Notes: generated from the sequence alone by a model not told the origin. Shown: positions 1 through 11,460, counted from the first letter of the stretch. The stretch: DNA of 64,000 nucleotides from Tolypeutes matacus (GCA_026826555.1 JAKSZT010054583.1:665161-729160), one strand, 5' to 3'. Program-made: numbers and translations.

Positions 1-3000
1 GAAAACCTAACCTCAAGAAATTTAAAATTTAGTCAGAGGATCAGTAGGTACCCAAATAGTTATGGTCCAAGATAGAATATGATGATAAGTAATTATTAAT
101 GTTTTGGGAGTACAAAGGAAGGATAGATCATTTTTGATTGAATAGAGAGCTCTAGAGAGAAGACACTAATCATATTGTTTAGTATTTTCTACTCTTAGGT
201 ATGGCCCCTGGATTGGGAGAATCAGCATTAATTGAAACCATGTTAGATATGCAAATTATTAGGCCCCATCCCAGGCTTACTGAATCACAATCTCTGGAAG
301 TGTGCCTCGGTATTTGTGTTTTAACCACGCTGATTTTTATGATTGTTGTGCATGCTAGTACATGCCATCGGCTATAGTGGTTACTCAATATAAGTTGTTT
401 GGCTATTGATTTTCTTTGGGATCTCAGGGGCTCCTTGTAAATATTTAGTATGATTAACAAATGTCCTTCTATGTGGTAGGGTTCACAGAGTACTGCCCTT
501 TTATATCACCATTGCCTTGGACTTCATTTTGCTTATGACTAGCTTGGAAAATACGATCAATCTCGATCATACTGATTGTTATATGTCTCTTGGCATAGTA
601 AGCTTGGATGGGAAATAGAAAGTAAATTGTTATTAACGTAGATTTTTTTTTAAAAGTGTCCACTCATCCCTCATTTTTAAAGACAAATCGATAAAATAAA
701 ATAAAATAAAGGAAACAAAATAGCCTTTGTGTTCAGGGTAGACAATTTAGAGCACCTCTATTTGAAAATTGATTTCAAAAGGTCTAGGCTCAAATTAAGA
801 TTTTTAAAAGGTTCAGGTTTAACTTGAGATGATGAGGACATTCATACAGTCCCCAGGCATTTCAGCTGCAGAAAGTCCGTGTGCTGAGCAAGTTCACAGT
901 TGTGAGATTTACTGGACTGTTGTTTTAGGCAGTCGGGGTGAAACAGGAAATGACCTGTGCAGAGCAAGCTGAAATGAATTGAAATGCTGCTAGTTGTTGC
1001 AGGTACACTCCACCAGCTTGTCATGATATTTAAAGTGATGTTGCCCAGAAGGTTAGTCACCAGAATTTTTTGCTGCAACAAATATTTTGTGAAAATTATG
1101 GGTATGCTTCAGGGGACATTTTGTTGAGTACTTTCAAGGTCAACCAGGACAAAACCCTATATGCTGGATAAAATTTGGAAACCTAAATCTTACATATTAT
1201 CAAGGCTTTCTGTAATGGAATCAGAAATCTTTTGGCTAACATATTTCATCACCATGCACCTGCAAAGCATTTTACGAAGTGCACATCATGTGCTGAAAAC
1301 AGGGACTTACTGCAAGTAAGGAGAAAAGGAACATTTTAAATGCTTGAAAAGAAAAAGGTTACCTAGTGTGCAATAGCTGAATCCAGTAAATTAGTGAATA
1401 AAAGGTAGCAATAGCTGTGATTTTATTCTCCTTCTCAGGAAAGCCAGTATGAAATTGTGAGTGTGGAATGGCAGTAATTAATCACTATAGTAGACTGTCA
1501 AAAAAAGAGCTCAGGTCATTTATGTTAATGATTGCAGTATGCCGTTTTTTACATTTACCATGAGCTCTAACATATTTCATATATAACAATTAACCAAGAA
1601 TGCAAACATCTGGAAAGCAGTCTGCTTGCATTCTTATATGAAGGAGTGCAAATTAAAAAAAAAACCTATGTCATTGGGAGATATCTTCATGTAAATAATT
1701 ACATTATTAAAAAACATAATTTTAAAAAATGAACCAAAACACAGATCATTTACTTGGCATATGGTACCTGCCCCCCAGGGCAATTTACATAATGGCACAA
1801 GTAACCACAGCCTGGATTACATAGAAGTTTTTGTTTGGTAATAACCAGGAAGCATTTAGATATCATGGCTATGATGTGAACCGCGTAGGGCATTTCCGCA
1901 TTTCCCAAAGTTTGTTTTAAATTGCTTTGAAGTAAAAACTTCTTGGTTATTACCAAATAAAAATGGCTATTTAGTCCAGGTTATGGTATTTATGACTGCA
2001 CGTGCACACACACATGCTCTCAGTTCCAAAGAGGGATAATTATTTTATAAGGGTTAATGTCTGACCTTGCAGATATATATGAAGAAAGATGTCTTGACAT
2101 GTGATATACTAAAAAAAGTACAATTATCTTGTTAGTATGGTGGACATCAAACCTATTTCATGAGGAAGTGCTTTGTATCACCCATTAGGAAAAATTCATG
2201 TGTTGAGGGTAACTTGTAAAGACTGTATATAACATGTCAAAACAAGTTGTTTGGGGAAAATAACTTTGTACATGGGAACTTTCACATGTGGGCATGTACT
2301 GCTGTAAAATCTGTGGTCTGGCTTTATCAATAAATCCTGGGGGGTTGGCTAAGAATGGAGCCGGATGAACAGCTTTGAGGCAGGAAAAGCAAGTAGTCTG
2401 TCAGGTGATGGGAATATAACTCTTGTGCCCTGACTTTGTCACCACCTTGCTGATTATGTACAAAGCATAGCAGTGGAAGCACCATCATTGCACCCATCAT
2501 TGCATTTGCTTTGCAGAGGACTTGCTAGGACTCGAGGTAGTTGCAGCTCTTAGCCTGTAATTCTTGTCACTGACATGGTAAATTCTGTTAATTTATAATG
2601 CATGAAGCTGGGAACAGCAGGAGGTAGTGGGGAAGTGAAAAGGAGGCAGGGACCCCTGCAAGGTGCAGTAAAGAAGGTATGAATGTGTGTGTGGGGGAGT
2701 GAGGGTGAGGCTTACATTTCCCCATAGTTTTCTCCATAAAGAATAGTGGTGAGACAGGAATTTCATTTAAGGGCAATTATATTAAGACCTAATTTTTTCT
2801 TTTTTTAATATATATTTTTATTTTTAGAATGATTTTTTAAATAAATTATTTTATATGGTATAGATAAGTATGGAGAATACAGGTAGGGCAACTTGTATAC
2901 TTCTAGTTATTTGCTCTTGACTTAGGTGTTCAGACAGATTATTTTTAAAACATTACAAATCTGTCTTCTAATCACCCCAAACTCAAAACACTTAAAAAAA

Positions 3001-3430
3001 AATAACCAACCTCTACTTCTGGTTCATTCCATGATCTAGCAAAGTTTTCACTGGATTAATTAAGTGGGATAGGAAAGAAGGTTGTTTTGAGTATGGTCTT
3101 GGCCATTTATTGCTCTCACAAAAATTTTTTTTTTCAGGAAAATTAGGAGTCTGTTTGAAATGTGTGTAGAAGATACTAACAAGAACTGGCTTGATTTTTT
3201 TTTCTCCTCAATATCTTGCCTTTTTTTCATATGTATGCTCTATGATAAAATACTAAGGACTTTGTGCCCATCTCATCTGAGCCATTCATACCTGCCTCAT
3301 GTGGTCAAATTTCAATATAGAGTAACAAGTCTATTGTTCTCAAATACTATAAAATTTAGGAAAGAGTCAAATATGAATATTTTAGTTCTCAACATTGCAG
3401 TTATAAGCATTTTGGGAACTCTTTGGTAAT
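1..3430. other. Non-coding stretch, no gene recognised
   Basis: AT-rich sequence in which no conserved protein, RNA gene or clear mobile element could be recognised. The open frames on either strand are under 100 codons and have no recognisable domain. Small simple repeats are present: an (ATAAA)-type run near 691-710 and a short CA run near 2003-2016. Some of it may be very old repeat that cannot be recognised by eye. Confidence 0.6.
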
Positions 3431-3439
3431 TTCTTATAA

Positions 3440-3910
3440 ACTTTATATTTATTATATAATCCATCAATTCCACATCTAGGTATTTCCTCATAAGAAGTGG
3501 AAACAAAAATATAAAACTTTTCTCATAATAGTACACTATTTACAATAGTCCAAATGCCCATCATCAAATAAATGAATAAACAAATTTTGATATTGCCATA
3601 TAATGAAATACTACTCAGCGATAAAAGGCATGAATTACTGATACGGACAATTCCAAAACATTATGCTGAGTGAAACAAGACAGACACAAAATTTTCATTT
3701 ATGTGCAACAATTAAACAAGCAAAACTAACTATAGTGACAGAAAGCAGATCAGTGATTGGTTGGAGCTGGGGAGAATGTGAGAATTTATTAAATTAGCAT
3801 GAAGAAACTGATTTTGAGGTGCTGGAAATTATTCATATCTTGATTGTGGCCATGGTTTACAGGGATGTGTGTGTATGTCGGAGCTCATCAAACTATATAC
3901 ATAAAATGAG
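3440..3910 (+). mobile_element. Old L1 3' end fragment (L1M type)
   Basis: The order of words matches the end of ORF2 and the start of the 3' UTR of mammalian-wide L1M elements: 'ccatcaattccacatctagg', then 'aatgcccatcatcaa', 'gaaatactactcagcgata', 'acattatgctgagtgaaac' and 'gtgacagaaagcagatcagt'. Stops and small indels are scattered through it, so it is an ancient dead copy. The AT-rich tail near 3900-3960 could be its decayed A-tail. Subfamily not determined. Confidence 0.8.
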
Positions 3911-4164
3911 TATATTTTATTATCTAAAATTATATAATTATAATTATATATTATAATTGTAAATGGCATCTAAATTATCTTGATTTTGAAAGAATATTGA
4001 GTGTGTGAGAACAAATGAGTATGTGATGAAAGTGAGCTTGCAAAATCAAATGGGGGGAGAGAACACCCCCAGAAGAGCAGGGCTTTGGAATTGTTTTGAA
4101 TTTCGTTCATATTGAATTATAAAGTTAGTAGAAGTCAGCATTTCCTTTTACACTGCCAGTGAGA

Positions 4165-4495
4165 TCAGAATTAGCCAAAGATTATTATTGAGTGTAGTAT
4201 AGACATCATGCTAAGCACTTTACAAGCATAATGTTCTTTGATCCTTCCCCAAACCCCAGAGGTAGATTTTTTATTTTATTTTTTTAAATATGGAATGCTT
4301 CACAAATTTGCATGTCATCCTTCCGCTGAGGCCATGCTAATTTTCTCTGTACTGTTCCAATTTTAGTAATGTGCCACAAAACAAGCACTCTAGAGGTAGA
4401 TTTTAAAAACTAAACTTAGGGAGACTAATTAAAATAGCCAAAGTCACATGCTAATGAATGGCAGGGCTAGGATTTGAATCAGACTGATTCAAAAC
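4165..4495 (-). mobile_element. MIR SINE, split by a U6 insertion
   Basis: Both halves read as the reverse complement of MIR: 'catgctaagcactttacaag' on the left, and 'gccaaagtcacatgctaatg' then 'ggatttgaatcagactg' on the right. The U6 pseudogene at 4286-4389 sits between them, so the MIR is older than the U6 copy. MIR is a tRNA-derived SINE shared by all mammals and long inactive. Confidence 0.8.
4258..4404 (-). pseudogene. Retroposed U6 snRNA pseudogene with TSD
   Basis: Positions 4286-4389 read on the minus strand as U6 spliceosomal snRNA from its 5' end to its 3' end. The stretches for 'ccaattttagta' (reverse of the U6 start), 'gccatgctaattttctctgt' and 'ttcacaaatttgcatgtcat' are almost intact. 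U6 is the catalytic snRNA of the spliceosome, normally made by RNA polymerase III from upstream elements. This copy has substitutions, for example in the 5' stem and at 4324-4330. It has a T-rich (A-tail) end at 4271-4285 and perfect 13-bp direct repeats 'agaggtagatttt' at 4258-4270 and 4392-4404. The right repeat is followed by AAAAAC, giving the TTTT/AAAA site favoured by the L1 endonuclease. It is therefore an L1-mobilised copy, not a functional gene. Confidence 0.95.
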
Positions 4496-4634
4496 AATAA
4501 ATGCTTAAAAGTTATACTCTAATAAATGTCTCTGAATCATAGTTTCTTATATCATTATGGAAATAGTAATTTTAGGGATGTTCAAATATATGTAAAGGAT
4601 TTTGCAAACTAGAGAGTAGACCATTGTACCCATG

Positions 4635-5090
4635 CTCATTTATTCAATAAATATTTGAATATCTGCTATATGCCAGAAATTGTGCTAGATACTGAGAATA
4701 TGACAGAGCCCCTGCTCTTGTAGGTCTAAAGTTGTAGGGATTAAAGCAAAGCAATTGAAATACTGTGTGATGAGGGAGTAACAGTGTTATGAGACCATGT
4801 TGCATAGGCAGCCATCACCTTGGAGGTGGCAATATCTAAGTGAGATCTGATGGATTAATTAGTTTGCTCTCTGTGGGTAGAAAGGAGTGTTGATGGTGGA
4901 GAAATTGTCTCAGTAGAGATTTAGGGAAAAGTCTAGAGAAGAGAGAAGTTCAGTAGGGAGGTTCATAAGGCTGGATGGTAGAATGCAAAGGGGATAAGTG
5001 ACAAGAAGGAAAGTTGAAGTGGTCAGCAGGGGCCAGCTCATTCAGGTTCTTCAGCTAGGACATCTATAATTTGTCATCTAAACCAGAATA
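4635..5090 (-). mobile_element. L2 LINE fragment
   Basis: Reads as reverse-complement L2 3' region. It starts with 'ttcaataaatatttgaatat' and 'tgctatatgccagaaattgt' (L2 end: ...tgcctggcacatagtagg...) and runs to 'gcaggggccagctcattcag', which corresponds to ORF2 sequence further 5'. It is old and full of indels. A second minus-strand L2 copy lies at 6245-7095 and overlaps this one in consensus position by roughly 55 bases, so they are probably two insertions rather than one element split by the LTR. Confidence 0.7.
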
Positions 5091-5110
5091 TTTTTTTAAA
5101 AAATTATTTT

Positions 5111-5640
5111 TGTAGGCAAGAGATTAAAGAGTTTATTAAGAAATAAAAAAAGAGATAGTACACAACCCCAGACTCAGATGTCAGCATGCTACAGGGTGAC
5201 ACTGTGGGGCCCTGGATTAGGCCTTTTTAAGACCTTTCCTCCACCCCTTTCCTAATGTTGGGGAGGGGCCCCAGCTGTTTGCTGTTCTGATTGGTTGCCT
5301 TAGATCCCCACCTATTAGCTCACAGGGTACCAGTGAGGAGTCCTTTTGTTTGGAGGTATCCAGGACCAATGGGGATGCCTGATGTTTGGAGGTGTCCAGG
5401 ACCAATGGGGAGGCCTGTTTGAAGTTATCCAGGACCAATGGGAAGGCCTATTGTTTGGAGTAATCTGGGGCTTCCTATTGAGCCCAGGTCTCAGCAGGGA
5501 CTTTCTGGTTTTGTTCTTAGTAGCAGCGTTCTCTCCGGGGCAAATCAGAATATTTGAGAGGGAAAGGAGCACTATTAATACTTTTGCCAAGATTACCAGT
5601 CCAAATTATTGGGGCTGTCCCAGGCAAATAGGCTAATTCA
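5111..5640 (-). mobile_element. ERV-type LTR with CCAAT tandem units
   Basis: Read on the minus strand this has LTR architecture. It has three tandem units of 33-36 bp, each with a CCAAT box (ATTGG orientation in the minus reading; plus-strand CCAAT at 5366-5370, 5402-5406 and 5435-5439). A CCAAT in the opposite orientation follows (plus-strand ATTGG at 5290-5294), then a TATA-like TTAAAAA near 5223-5230. An AATAAA poly(A) signal lies at 5132-5137, with a T-rich/U5-like run before a terminal CA at 5111-5112. This order (U3 enhancer repeats, TATA box, poly(A) signal, short U5) is that of a class I endogenous retrovirus LTR. The U3 start is uncertain; I could not find a matching TSD. No gag, pol or env could be recognised next to it, so it may be a solo LTR. 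Confidence 0.6.
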
Positions 5641-6244
5641 CAAGCTTTGGGAGGAAGTTTGGGATTTTTAAGAGATTTTGGGAGATCTTTAAGCAGGGAA
5701 TTAAAATGATTAGAATAAATTTTATCTTGCATCATATCTGTTGATAAGCTCTGGTGGAGGAGCAGGAGTATGGGTAGTATACTTTAGTATATTTTAACTT
5801 CCTGAAGTATGCATGATACCTTTCAAATCTTTATATTTGCTATGGAAATTATAGTCACCCAGGAAATGTTAATTAAGAAAAAAAGCATTGATTTTTTTTT
5901 TTTAAATGCATTGACAGTCAAAAGTGTAAAGTAACCTTTAAAAGTGGAATCATTTAATATTTTCTCATCCTAGTCATGTAAACATGGTTTTTAAGTAAAT
6001 ATTCTAAATAAAGTCCCAGGAAATGAAATAGAAAATAAGTTTTTCTGAAAGTTATACTAAAATGGATACAAATTTCTTTCCCTGGCACTTTGTAAGGTCC
6101 TGTTATCCCAGAGTCAAAGTTAGATAACGTTTTATAACATAAAAAAAAAATTATGATTGTTTCATGATTTAAAAAATTTGTAAGAGTTGTGCTAAAATGA
6201 GAGAATACTTTAATACATTTTCTACTCTGAGACACTGTCTTCAT
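5641..6244. other. Unassigned AT-rich stretch
   Basis: No gene or repeat family recognised. The left part (to about 5750) could be the outer U3 or internal edge of the adjacent LTR element. The rest is AT-rich with poly-T and poly-A runs near 5889-5904 and 6140-6151. Confidence 0.4.
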
Positions 6245-7095
6245 TTGAATATTCAACAAGTATGTATGGAATGCCTAAAATGTGTTACAAGCACTTATAA
6301 CAACATATTGATACCCCTACACACATGTGCACACTTACACTCCATTTCCTTCTTTTTAAGGTAAGGCAGATAAGAGCCAAATCTCACAGGACCTGGTTGA
6401 CCATGCTAAGTTGTTTTGCTTTTATCCTAGGAGCAAAGAGGGGTTTTAAACAGCATATTCTAATCCATATTTCAAAAATATCACTTTGGCTCCAATTTGG
6501 AGAATGGATAGACAAGAGAGTGTCAGAGTAAGGTAAAGTGGGTAAAAGTAATTAGGAGCCAGTGGTCAAGTGAGAAATCATATTAGCCTAGAGTGGGTTG
6601 AAGGTGGTAGACAGAAATGAGTAGATTCAGGAAGTAATTAGAAGGCAAAAGCAATGGAATGTGGTGATGGATAAATTAGGAGAGGAAGCAGTCAAGGATG
6701 ATTCAAAGTTTATGGCTTGTTCAGGTAGATGAATAGGTATGGCATTTGCTGAGATAGGCAGATAGATTTGATAGGAAATCTTGAGATAGATGCACAAGAG
6801 GGTAGTCAAGTACGTAGTTGGATTAAAAGTCTGGAGCTCAGAAGACAGTTATGGTCTAGCAATGTAAGTGTGACAGTCAACTGCATACAGGAGGTGACGG
6901 AAGCTCTGGGTGAGAATGGATGCCCTTGGAAGAGACCTTAGAGAAGATAGGGGCCAGGATATTTAATATTTAGTAATCAGGTAGAGGAGAAAGAGGCTGC
7001 AGAGACAAAGAAGAAAGGGCCAGAAAGGAAGGAATGAAATCAGGAAAATGTGGTATCATGCAGATGGGTAGGTGATTTACCAGAAGTCTGAGTTT
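6245..7095 (-). mobile_element. L2 LINE fragment, second copy
   Basis: Reverse-complement L2. The start 'attcaacaagtatgtatgga' at 6250 is the L2 3' terminus. After a gap come 'gaccatgctaagttgttttg', 'cttttatcctaggagcaaag', 'gtcaaggatgattcaaagtt' and 'gtctggagctcagaagacag', which follow the L2 ORF2 region. Reading frames are broken throughout. Between about 6315 and 6360 the consensus jumps, so this copy carries an internal deletion. Confidence 0.7.
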
Positions 7096-7304
7096 TTCAG
7101 TAGTATTTCATGTATGTTTAATTGGATCTAATTTCACTAATGCTCCAGTTGGAGGAAGAATTCCAGTTGGAGGAAAGTTACTGTGATTCCTTTGCTTCTT
7201 ACATCTATTTACTAATTTTATTTCTCTTCTTATGGGTGGGACCCAGCTACTAGGAGAACTGCAAGTAGTTTGGAAGATGCCTAGGTTTATTAATTTAACA
7301 ATAA

Positions 7305-7428
7305 TATTTTAAAAACTAACATTTCAGTATTTATTATGTACCTATGCTAAATGCTTTACATGCATTGATATTTAATCCTTTCAACAAGCTATGGAATAGA
7401 TAACATCTTTGTTAAAAATGAAGAAACT
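7305..7428 (-). mobile_element. MIR SINE fragment
   Basis: Reverse-complement MIR: 'agtatttattatgtacctat', 'gctaaatgctttacatgcat', 'tttaatcctttcaacaagct' and 'aaaatgaagaaactctg' occur in MIR order. Ancient and inactive. Confidence 0.75.
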
Positions 7429-7429
7429 C

Positions 7430-8291
7430 TGATGGCCAATTTCTCTCTCTTGCCTATATTTTCCCCCACAGTTCTTCTTTGATATTTGGTTCAGCTTATT
7501 CTGTCTTTAAAATTTTTAATTGCCCGGCTTAAGTTACCAAAATCACACCAGGGACTCACTAATGGGGCACCGATGTTCTCCCAGGAGTCCCAGTTTTATG
7601 TAATATCAATACAGTTTTTGTCTATGTAAGATCCAGACCAGCCAGCAGATGGCACACACTGATGCAACTTTTCACAGAAGTGTTTCTTTCAGTCTCTGCT
7701 TCCGGGGTTTTGGTCTGTCCAGAGCTGAGATTCGATGTGGGTTCTTCTGGCTAAATTCACTGAAAAAAAGCCCTCTGACTCTTCTTCCCTTTTCCCTTGT
7801 AACAGATGACAGGGAGGAAGATGTTCGTTCTACTTTCAGTCAGCTGCAGGGAGCCAGGGGTTCTACCCCAGCTTAATATATTGGGGGTGGGGGAGGAAAG
7901 CCCTTCCCAGCACTGCAGGGGCTTGGTAACTCACATTTGTTGTTTCAGTTCATCATCTCTCTGTCCCTCACCTTCCTGGGAGTTGTGAAACACTGTTCTG
8001 GCCTGCTGACCCCTAAAGCAGGTCCCTTGATAGCTTTTTGTTCTTTCTTCATTGTTTTTGTGAGAGAGTAGAGCCCTGCCTGCCTGATCCAATACCATCA
8101 TCCCCTGGTTTTTTCAAATAGCTTATGGTTTAAATAGTGACATTTTTATGGAATTCTTGTTTTCCCACCTTGGACTTATGTTCTTCTAACAGGAAAGTCT
8201 TTACAGCTAATGTATACAAAAATTACTTCTATCAAGGATGACTTCTACTCTGAATTAGCTGTAAAATCAGGCATTTCATTTCTAGCACATG
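7430..8291. other. Unassigned segment of higher GC
   Basis: This stretch is less AT-rich than its flanks and has no frame longer than about 75 codons. It ends in a polypyrimidine tract, after which an L1 ORF2 begins. I could not match it to a gene or a named repeat. It may be part of an old repeat or of the 5' flank of the L1 insertion. Splice-like 'cttgtaacag' and 'ttgttgtttcag' strings are present but unsupported. Confidence 0.35.
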
Positions 8292-8404
8292 CTTTTCTCT
8301 CCTCCCCCCCTCCCTCCCTCCTTCTTCTACTTTCCCTTCCTCTTTTTCCTTCCCCCTCCCTGCTATTATTCCCCCCTCCCTCCTCCTTACAGCCTTTCCC
8401 CTCT
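8292..8404. repeat. Polypyrimidine (C/T) tract
   Basis: About 110 bases of almost pure C and T on the plus strand, with blocks such as 'ctcctccccccctccctccc'. Two proline/serine/phenylalanine-rich frames across it are composition artefacts. It directly abuts the start of recognisable L1 sequence. Confidence 0.9.
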
Positions 8405-8410
8405 AGTAAC

Positions 8411-8525
8411 CAGAGTAAAAATAAGTGATATCAAGAACAAAATAAATAGAGAGACTCAACAAAACCAAAAGTTGGTTCTTTGAGAAGATCAACAAAATTG
8501 AAAAACCCTTAGCTATGCTGACAAA

Positions 8526-8557
<32 letters not shown>

Positions 8558-10190
8558 AGAAAGAAAGAAGATGCAAATAAATACAATCAGAAACGAGAAG
8601 GGAGGGGCATTACCACTGGCCTTGCAGAAATAAGAGAGATCAAAAGAGGATACTATCAACAACTGTATGCCAAATAACGAGACAATGTAGATGAGATGGA
8701 CAAATTCCTAGAAACACATGAACTGCTTACACTGACCCTAGAAGAAATAGAAGACCTCAACAAAACAATCACAGGTGAAGAGATTGAAGCAATCATCAAA
8801 AACCTCCCAAAGATGAAACACCAGGGACCAGATGGCTTCACAGTTGAATTCTACCAATTATTCAAAGACAATCTAATACCGATCTTGCTCAAGCTCTTCC
8901 AAAAAATTGAACAGGAAAGAATATAACCAAACACATTCTTTGAAGCCAAAATCACCCTCATATCAAAACCAGATATAGGTACTACAAAAAAAGAAAATTA
9001 CAGATGAGTATCTTTAATGAATATAGATCAAAATTCCTCAACAAAATACTTGCAAACTGAATCCAAAAGCACATTAAAAGAATTCTACAACATGATCAAG
9101 TGGGTTTTATCCCAGGTATGCAAGGATGGTTCAACACACAAAAATCAATTAGTGTAATAAACCACATTGATAAATTGGAGAAGAAAAATCACATGATCCT
9201 TCTGATTGATGCAGAAAAGGCATTTGACAAAATACAGCACTCTTTCCTGATAAAACACTCCAAAAGATAGGAATAAAGGAAGCGTATGGTGAAGTACATA
9301 TATGAAAAACCAATAGGTAGCAATGTACTCAACAGTGAAAGACTGAAAGCTTTCCCACTGAAATCAGGAACAAGACAAGGATGCCCAGTGTCACCATTAT
9401 TATTCATTATTGTGCTAGAAGTTCTAGCTAGAGCAATTAGGCTAGACAAAAAAATAAAAGGCACCCAAATAGGAACTGAAGAAGTAAAACTTTCACTATT
9501 TGCTGATGATATGATTGTATATCTAGAAAATCCTGAAAAAACAACAAAGCTACTAGAATTAATAGACGAGTTCAGCAAACGGGATACAAGATTAATACGC
9601 AAAAATTAATAGCATGTCTATACACTACTGAAGTGCAATCTGAGGAGGAAATCAGAATAAAATTCCATTTATAATAGAGACTGAAACAATCAAATATTTA
9701 GGAGTAAACTTAGCTAAGGACCTGAATTCAGAAAACTACAAAACATTGCTATAAGAAACTGAAGAAGACTTAAATAAATGAAAGAACATTCTGTGTTCAT
9801 GGATTGGAAAACTAAATATCATTAAGATGTCAGATAAATGGGACCTCCTCAAAATTAAATATTTTTGCCTCTCAAAGTACTTTGTCAAAAGGGTGAAAAG
9901 GCAGTCGATTCAATAGGAGAAAATATTTGACAATCACATAGCCTATAAGGTTTTAATATCCATGATACAAATAGAGATCATAAAACTCAACAATAAAAAG
10001 ACAAACGACCTGATTAAAAAATGGACAAAAGACTTGAAAAGACAATTGTCCAAAGAAGAAATACAAATGGCGAAGAAACACATGAAAAAAATGTTCAATA
10101 TCACTAGCGATTTGGGAAATGCAAATCAAAACTACAATGAAATATCATTTCACATTTATTAGACTGGCTGCTATTAAAAAGTCGGTCAGA
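8411..10190 (+). pseudogene. L1 ORF2 pseudogene (reverse transcriptase)
   Basis: ORF2 encodes the endonuclease/reverse transcriptase that drives L1 retrotransposition. The conserved block '[10 protein letters not shown]' lies in the frame open from 9286 to 9609, followed by the catalytic FADDM at 9499-9513 (YADD-equivalent). Upstream, 8696-8926 keeps the GPDGFTVEFYQLFK block. The frame is broken by stops (for example 8924-8926), frameshifts between 8926 and 9286, an expanded A-rich tract at 8522-8571, and the deletion near 9838. The C-terminal part at 9962-10162 is readable ([15 protein letters not shown]). It cannot make an active enzyme. Confidence 0.93.
8522..8571 (+). repeat. A-rich / GAAA microsatellite inside L1 ORF2
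   Basis: A run of about 21 A followed by AAAG/AAAAG units. It sits where ORF2 normally encodes a short lysine-rich stretch, so it looks like expansion of that codon run after insertion. Confidence 0.85.
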
Positions 10191-11218
10191 AAACTGTAAA
10201 TGTTGGAGAGGATGTGGAGAGTTGGGAATGCTTATTCAGTGGTGGTAGGAATGTAGAATGGTATATCCATTTGACCTGGCAATACCATTACTAAGTATAT
10301 ACCCAGAAGAACAGAGCAGTGACACGAATAGAAATCTGTGCACCGAAGTTTATAGCGGCATTATTCACGATTGCCAAAAGTTGGAAACAACCCAGGTGTC
10401 CATTAATTGATGAATGGATAAATAAATTGTGGTGCATACACACAATAGAATATTATTCAGTGGTAAGAAGAAGTGGAGTCATGAAGCATATGACAAATGG
10501 ATGAACCTGGAGGACATTATGTTGAGTAAAGCAAGCTAGATTCAAAAAGACAAATACTGTATGATTTTGCTATTATAAATTAAATATATTATATAAACTT
10601 ATGGAATTAATAATTAGAATATAGGTCACCAGAAAATAGAATGAGGGTAGTGAGTGGAAAGCTGATGATTAATCTGTGCAGAATGGTAAAAATGTTGTTT
10701 GTAAATCTTTGGAAACAAATGGAAATGGTGAGAGCACATCATGGTGTTTGTGAGTAGCAGAGCTATTATATGGGTATGACAGTGGTTGGAAATGAAAGCC
10801 TAAGGACATGTATGTTATTAGAAGGAAAGCTAAAAAATGCAACATTGGACTAGGTAACAGTGAAACCTCCTGTAAAATACAAATATGGGTCATATTGCAT
10901 ATATAGGAATATTTTTACAAAATATTAATACAAATAAACTAGAGAGAAGGAAACAATAGCAGCATTGTATGGCAGGGGAAGCATTGAGAGATTGAGAGGT
11001 GATGAGTTTGTTTGTTTGTGTTTAGTTTTTTAGTATTTTTGTTATTATTACTGGATTAATGAAAATGCCCTACAAATGAGTGAAGTGATAAATGCACAAC
11101 TCTGTGATTATACCGAATACCATTGATTCTATACTTTGGATGGATTTATGTTTTATTAATATGTATCAATAAAGTTGATAAAAAATTAAATATCAAAATA
11201 TGAAACTCAAGAGGAATA

Positions 11219-11460
11219 TTTAATTCATTCATTCCACAAATATTTATTGGATATACATATTTGTTAGGCAGTACTATAGATGTTAGGGAGATAGTGGTGA
11301 AGAAATTAAATTCCCTGCTCTTATGGTGCTTACGTCCTGGAGGGAGAGATGGACAATAAACAAACAAACCACAGAGAAAAAGGAAGAAAATAAAGGAAGG
11401 GAAGGGGCAGAGAGACACTCTGAGTAAAAAGAAAACAGACTTAAACATCCAAACACGCAG
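11219..11460 (-). mobile_element. L2 LINE 3' fragment
   Basis: Starts with 'tcattcattccacaaatatt' and continues through 'ccctgctcttatggtgctta', 'gtcctggagggagagatgga' and 'caataaacaaacaaacc', the reverse complement of the L2 3' UTR. The right edge is indistinct. Confidence 0.7.

Larger units (their letters stand above)
8411..11200 (+). mobile_element. Lineage-type L1, 5' truncated, internally deleted
   Basis: The element begins in the middle of L1 ORF2 and runs through the reverse transcriptase to a full 3' UTR. That ends near 'gtatcaataaagttgataaa' with an A-rich tail (11160-11195). The 3' UTR contains 'atgaaaatgccctacaaatg' and 'acaactctgtgattatacc', typical of young mammalian L1 ends. Around 9835-9840 the frame jumps from the middle of ORF2 to its C-terminal part (WDLLKLKYF-like), so roughly 1 kb of coding sequence is missing. 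No TSD was identified. Confidence 0.9.

Noticed and set aside
4286..4389. Functional U6 gene
   Set aside because: Substitutions, an A-tail and TSDs; no proximal sequence element and TATA box in place upstream on the minus strand that I could see.
7790..7960. Splice-acceptor-like 'cttgtaacag' and 'ttgttgtttcag' as exon borders
   Set aside because: No open frame or donor site to pair with them; such strings are common by chance.
8289..8483. Proline/phenylalanine-rich frame
   Set aside because: Composition artefact of the polypyrimidine tract.
9189..9602. 137-codon minus-strand frame
   Set aside because: It is the antisense of the L1 reverse transcriptase region; the sense strand holds the real motifs.
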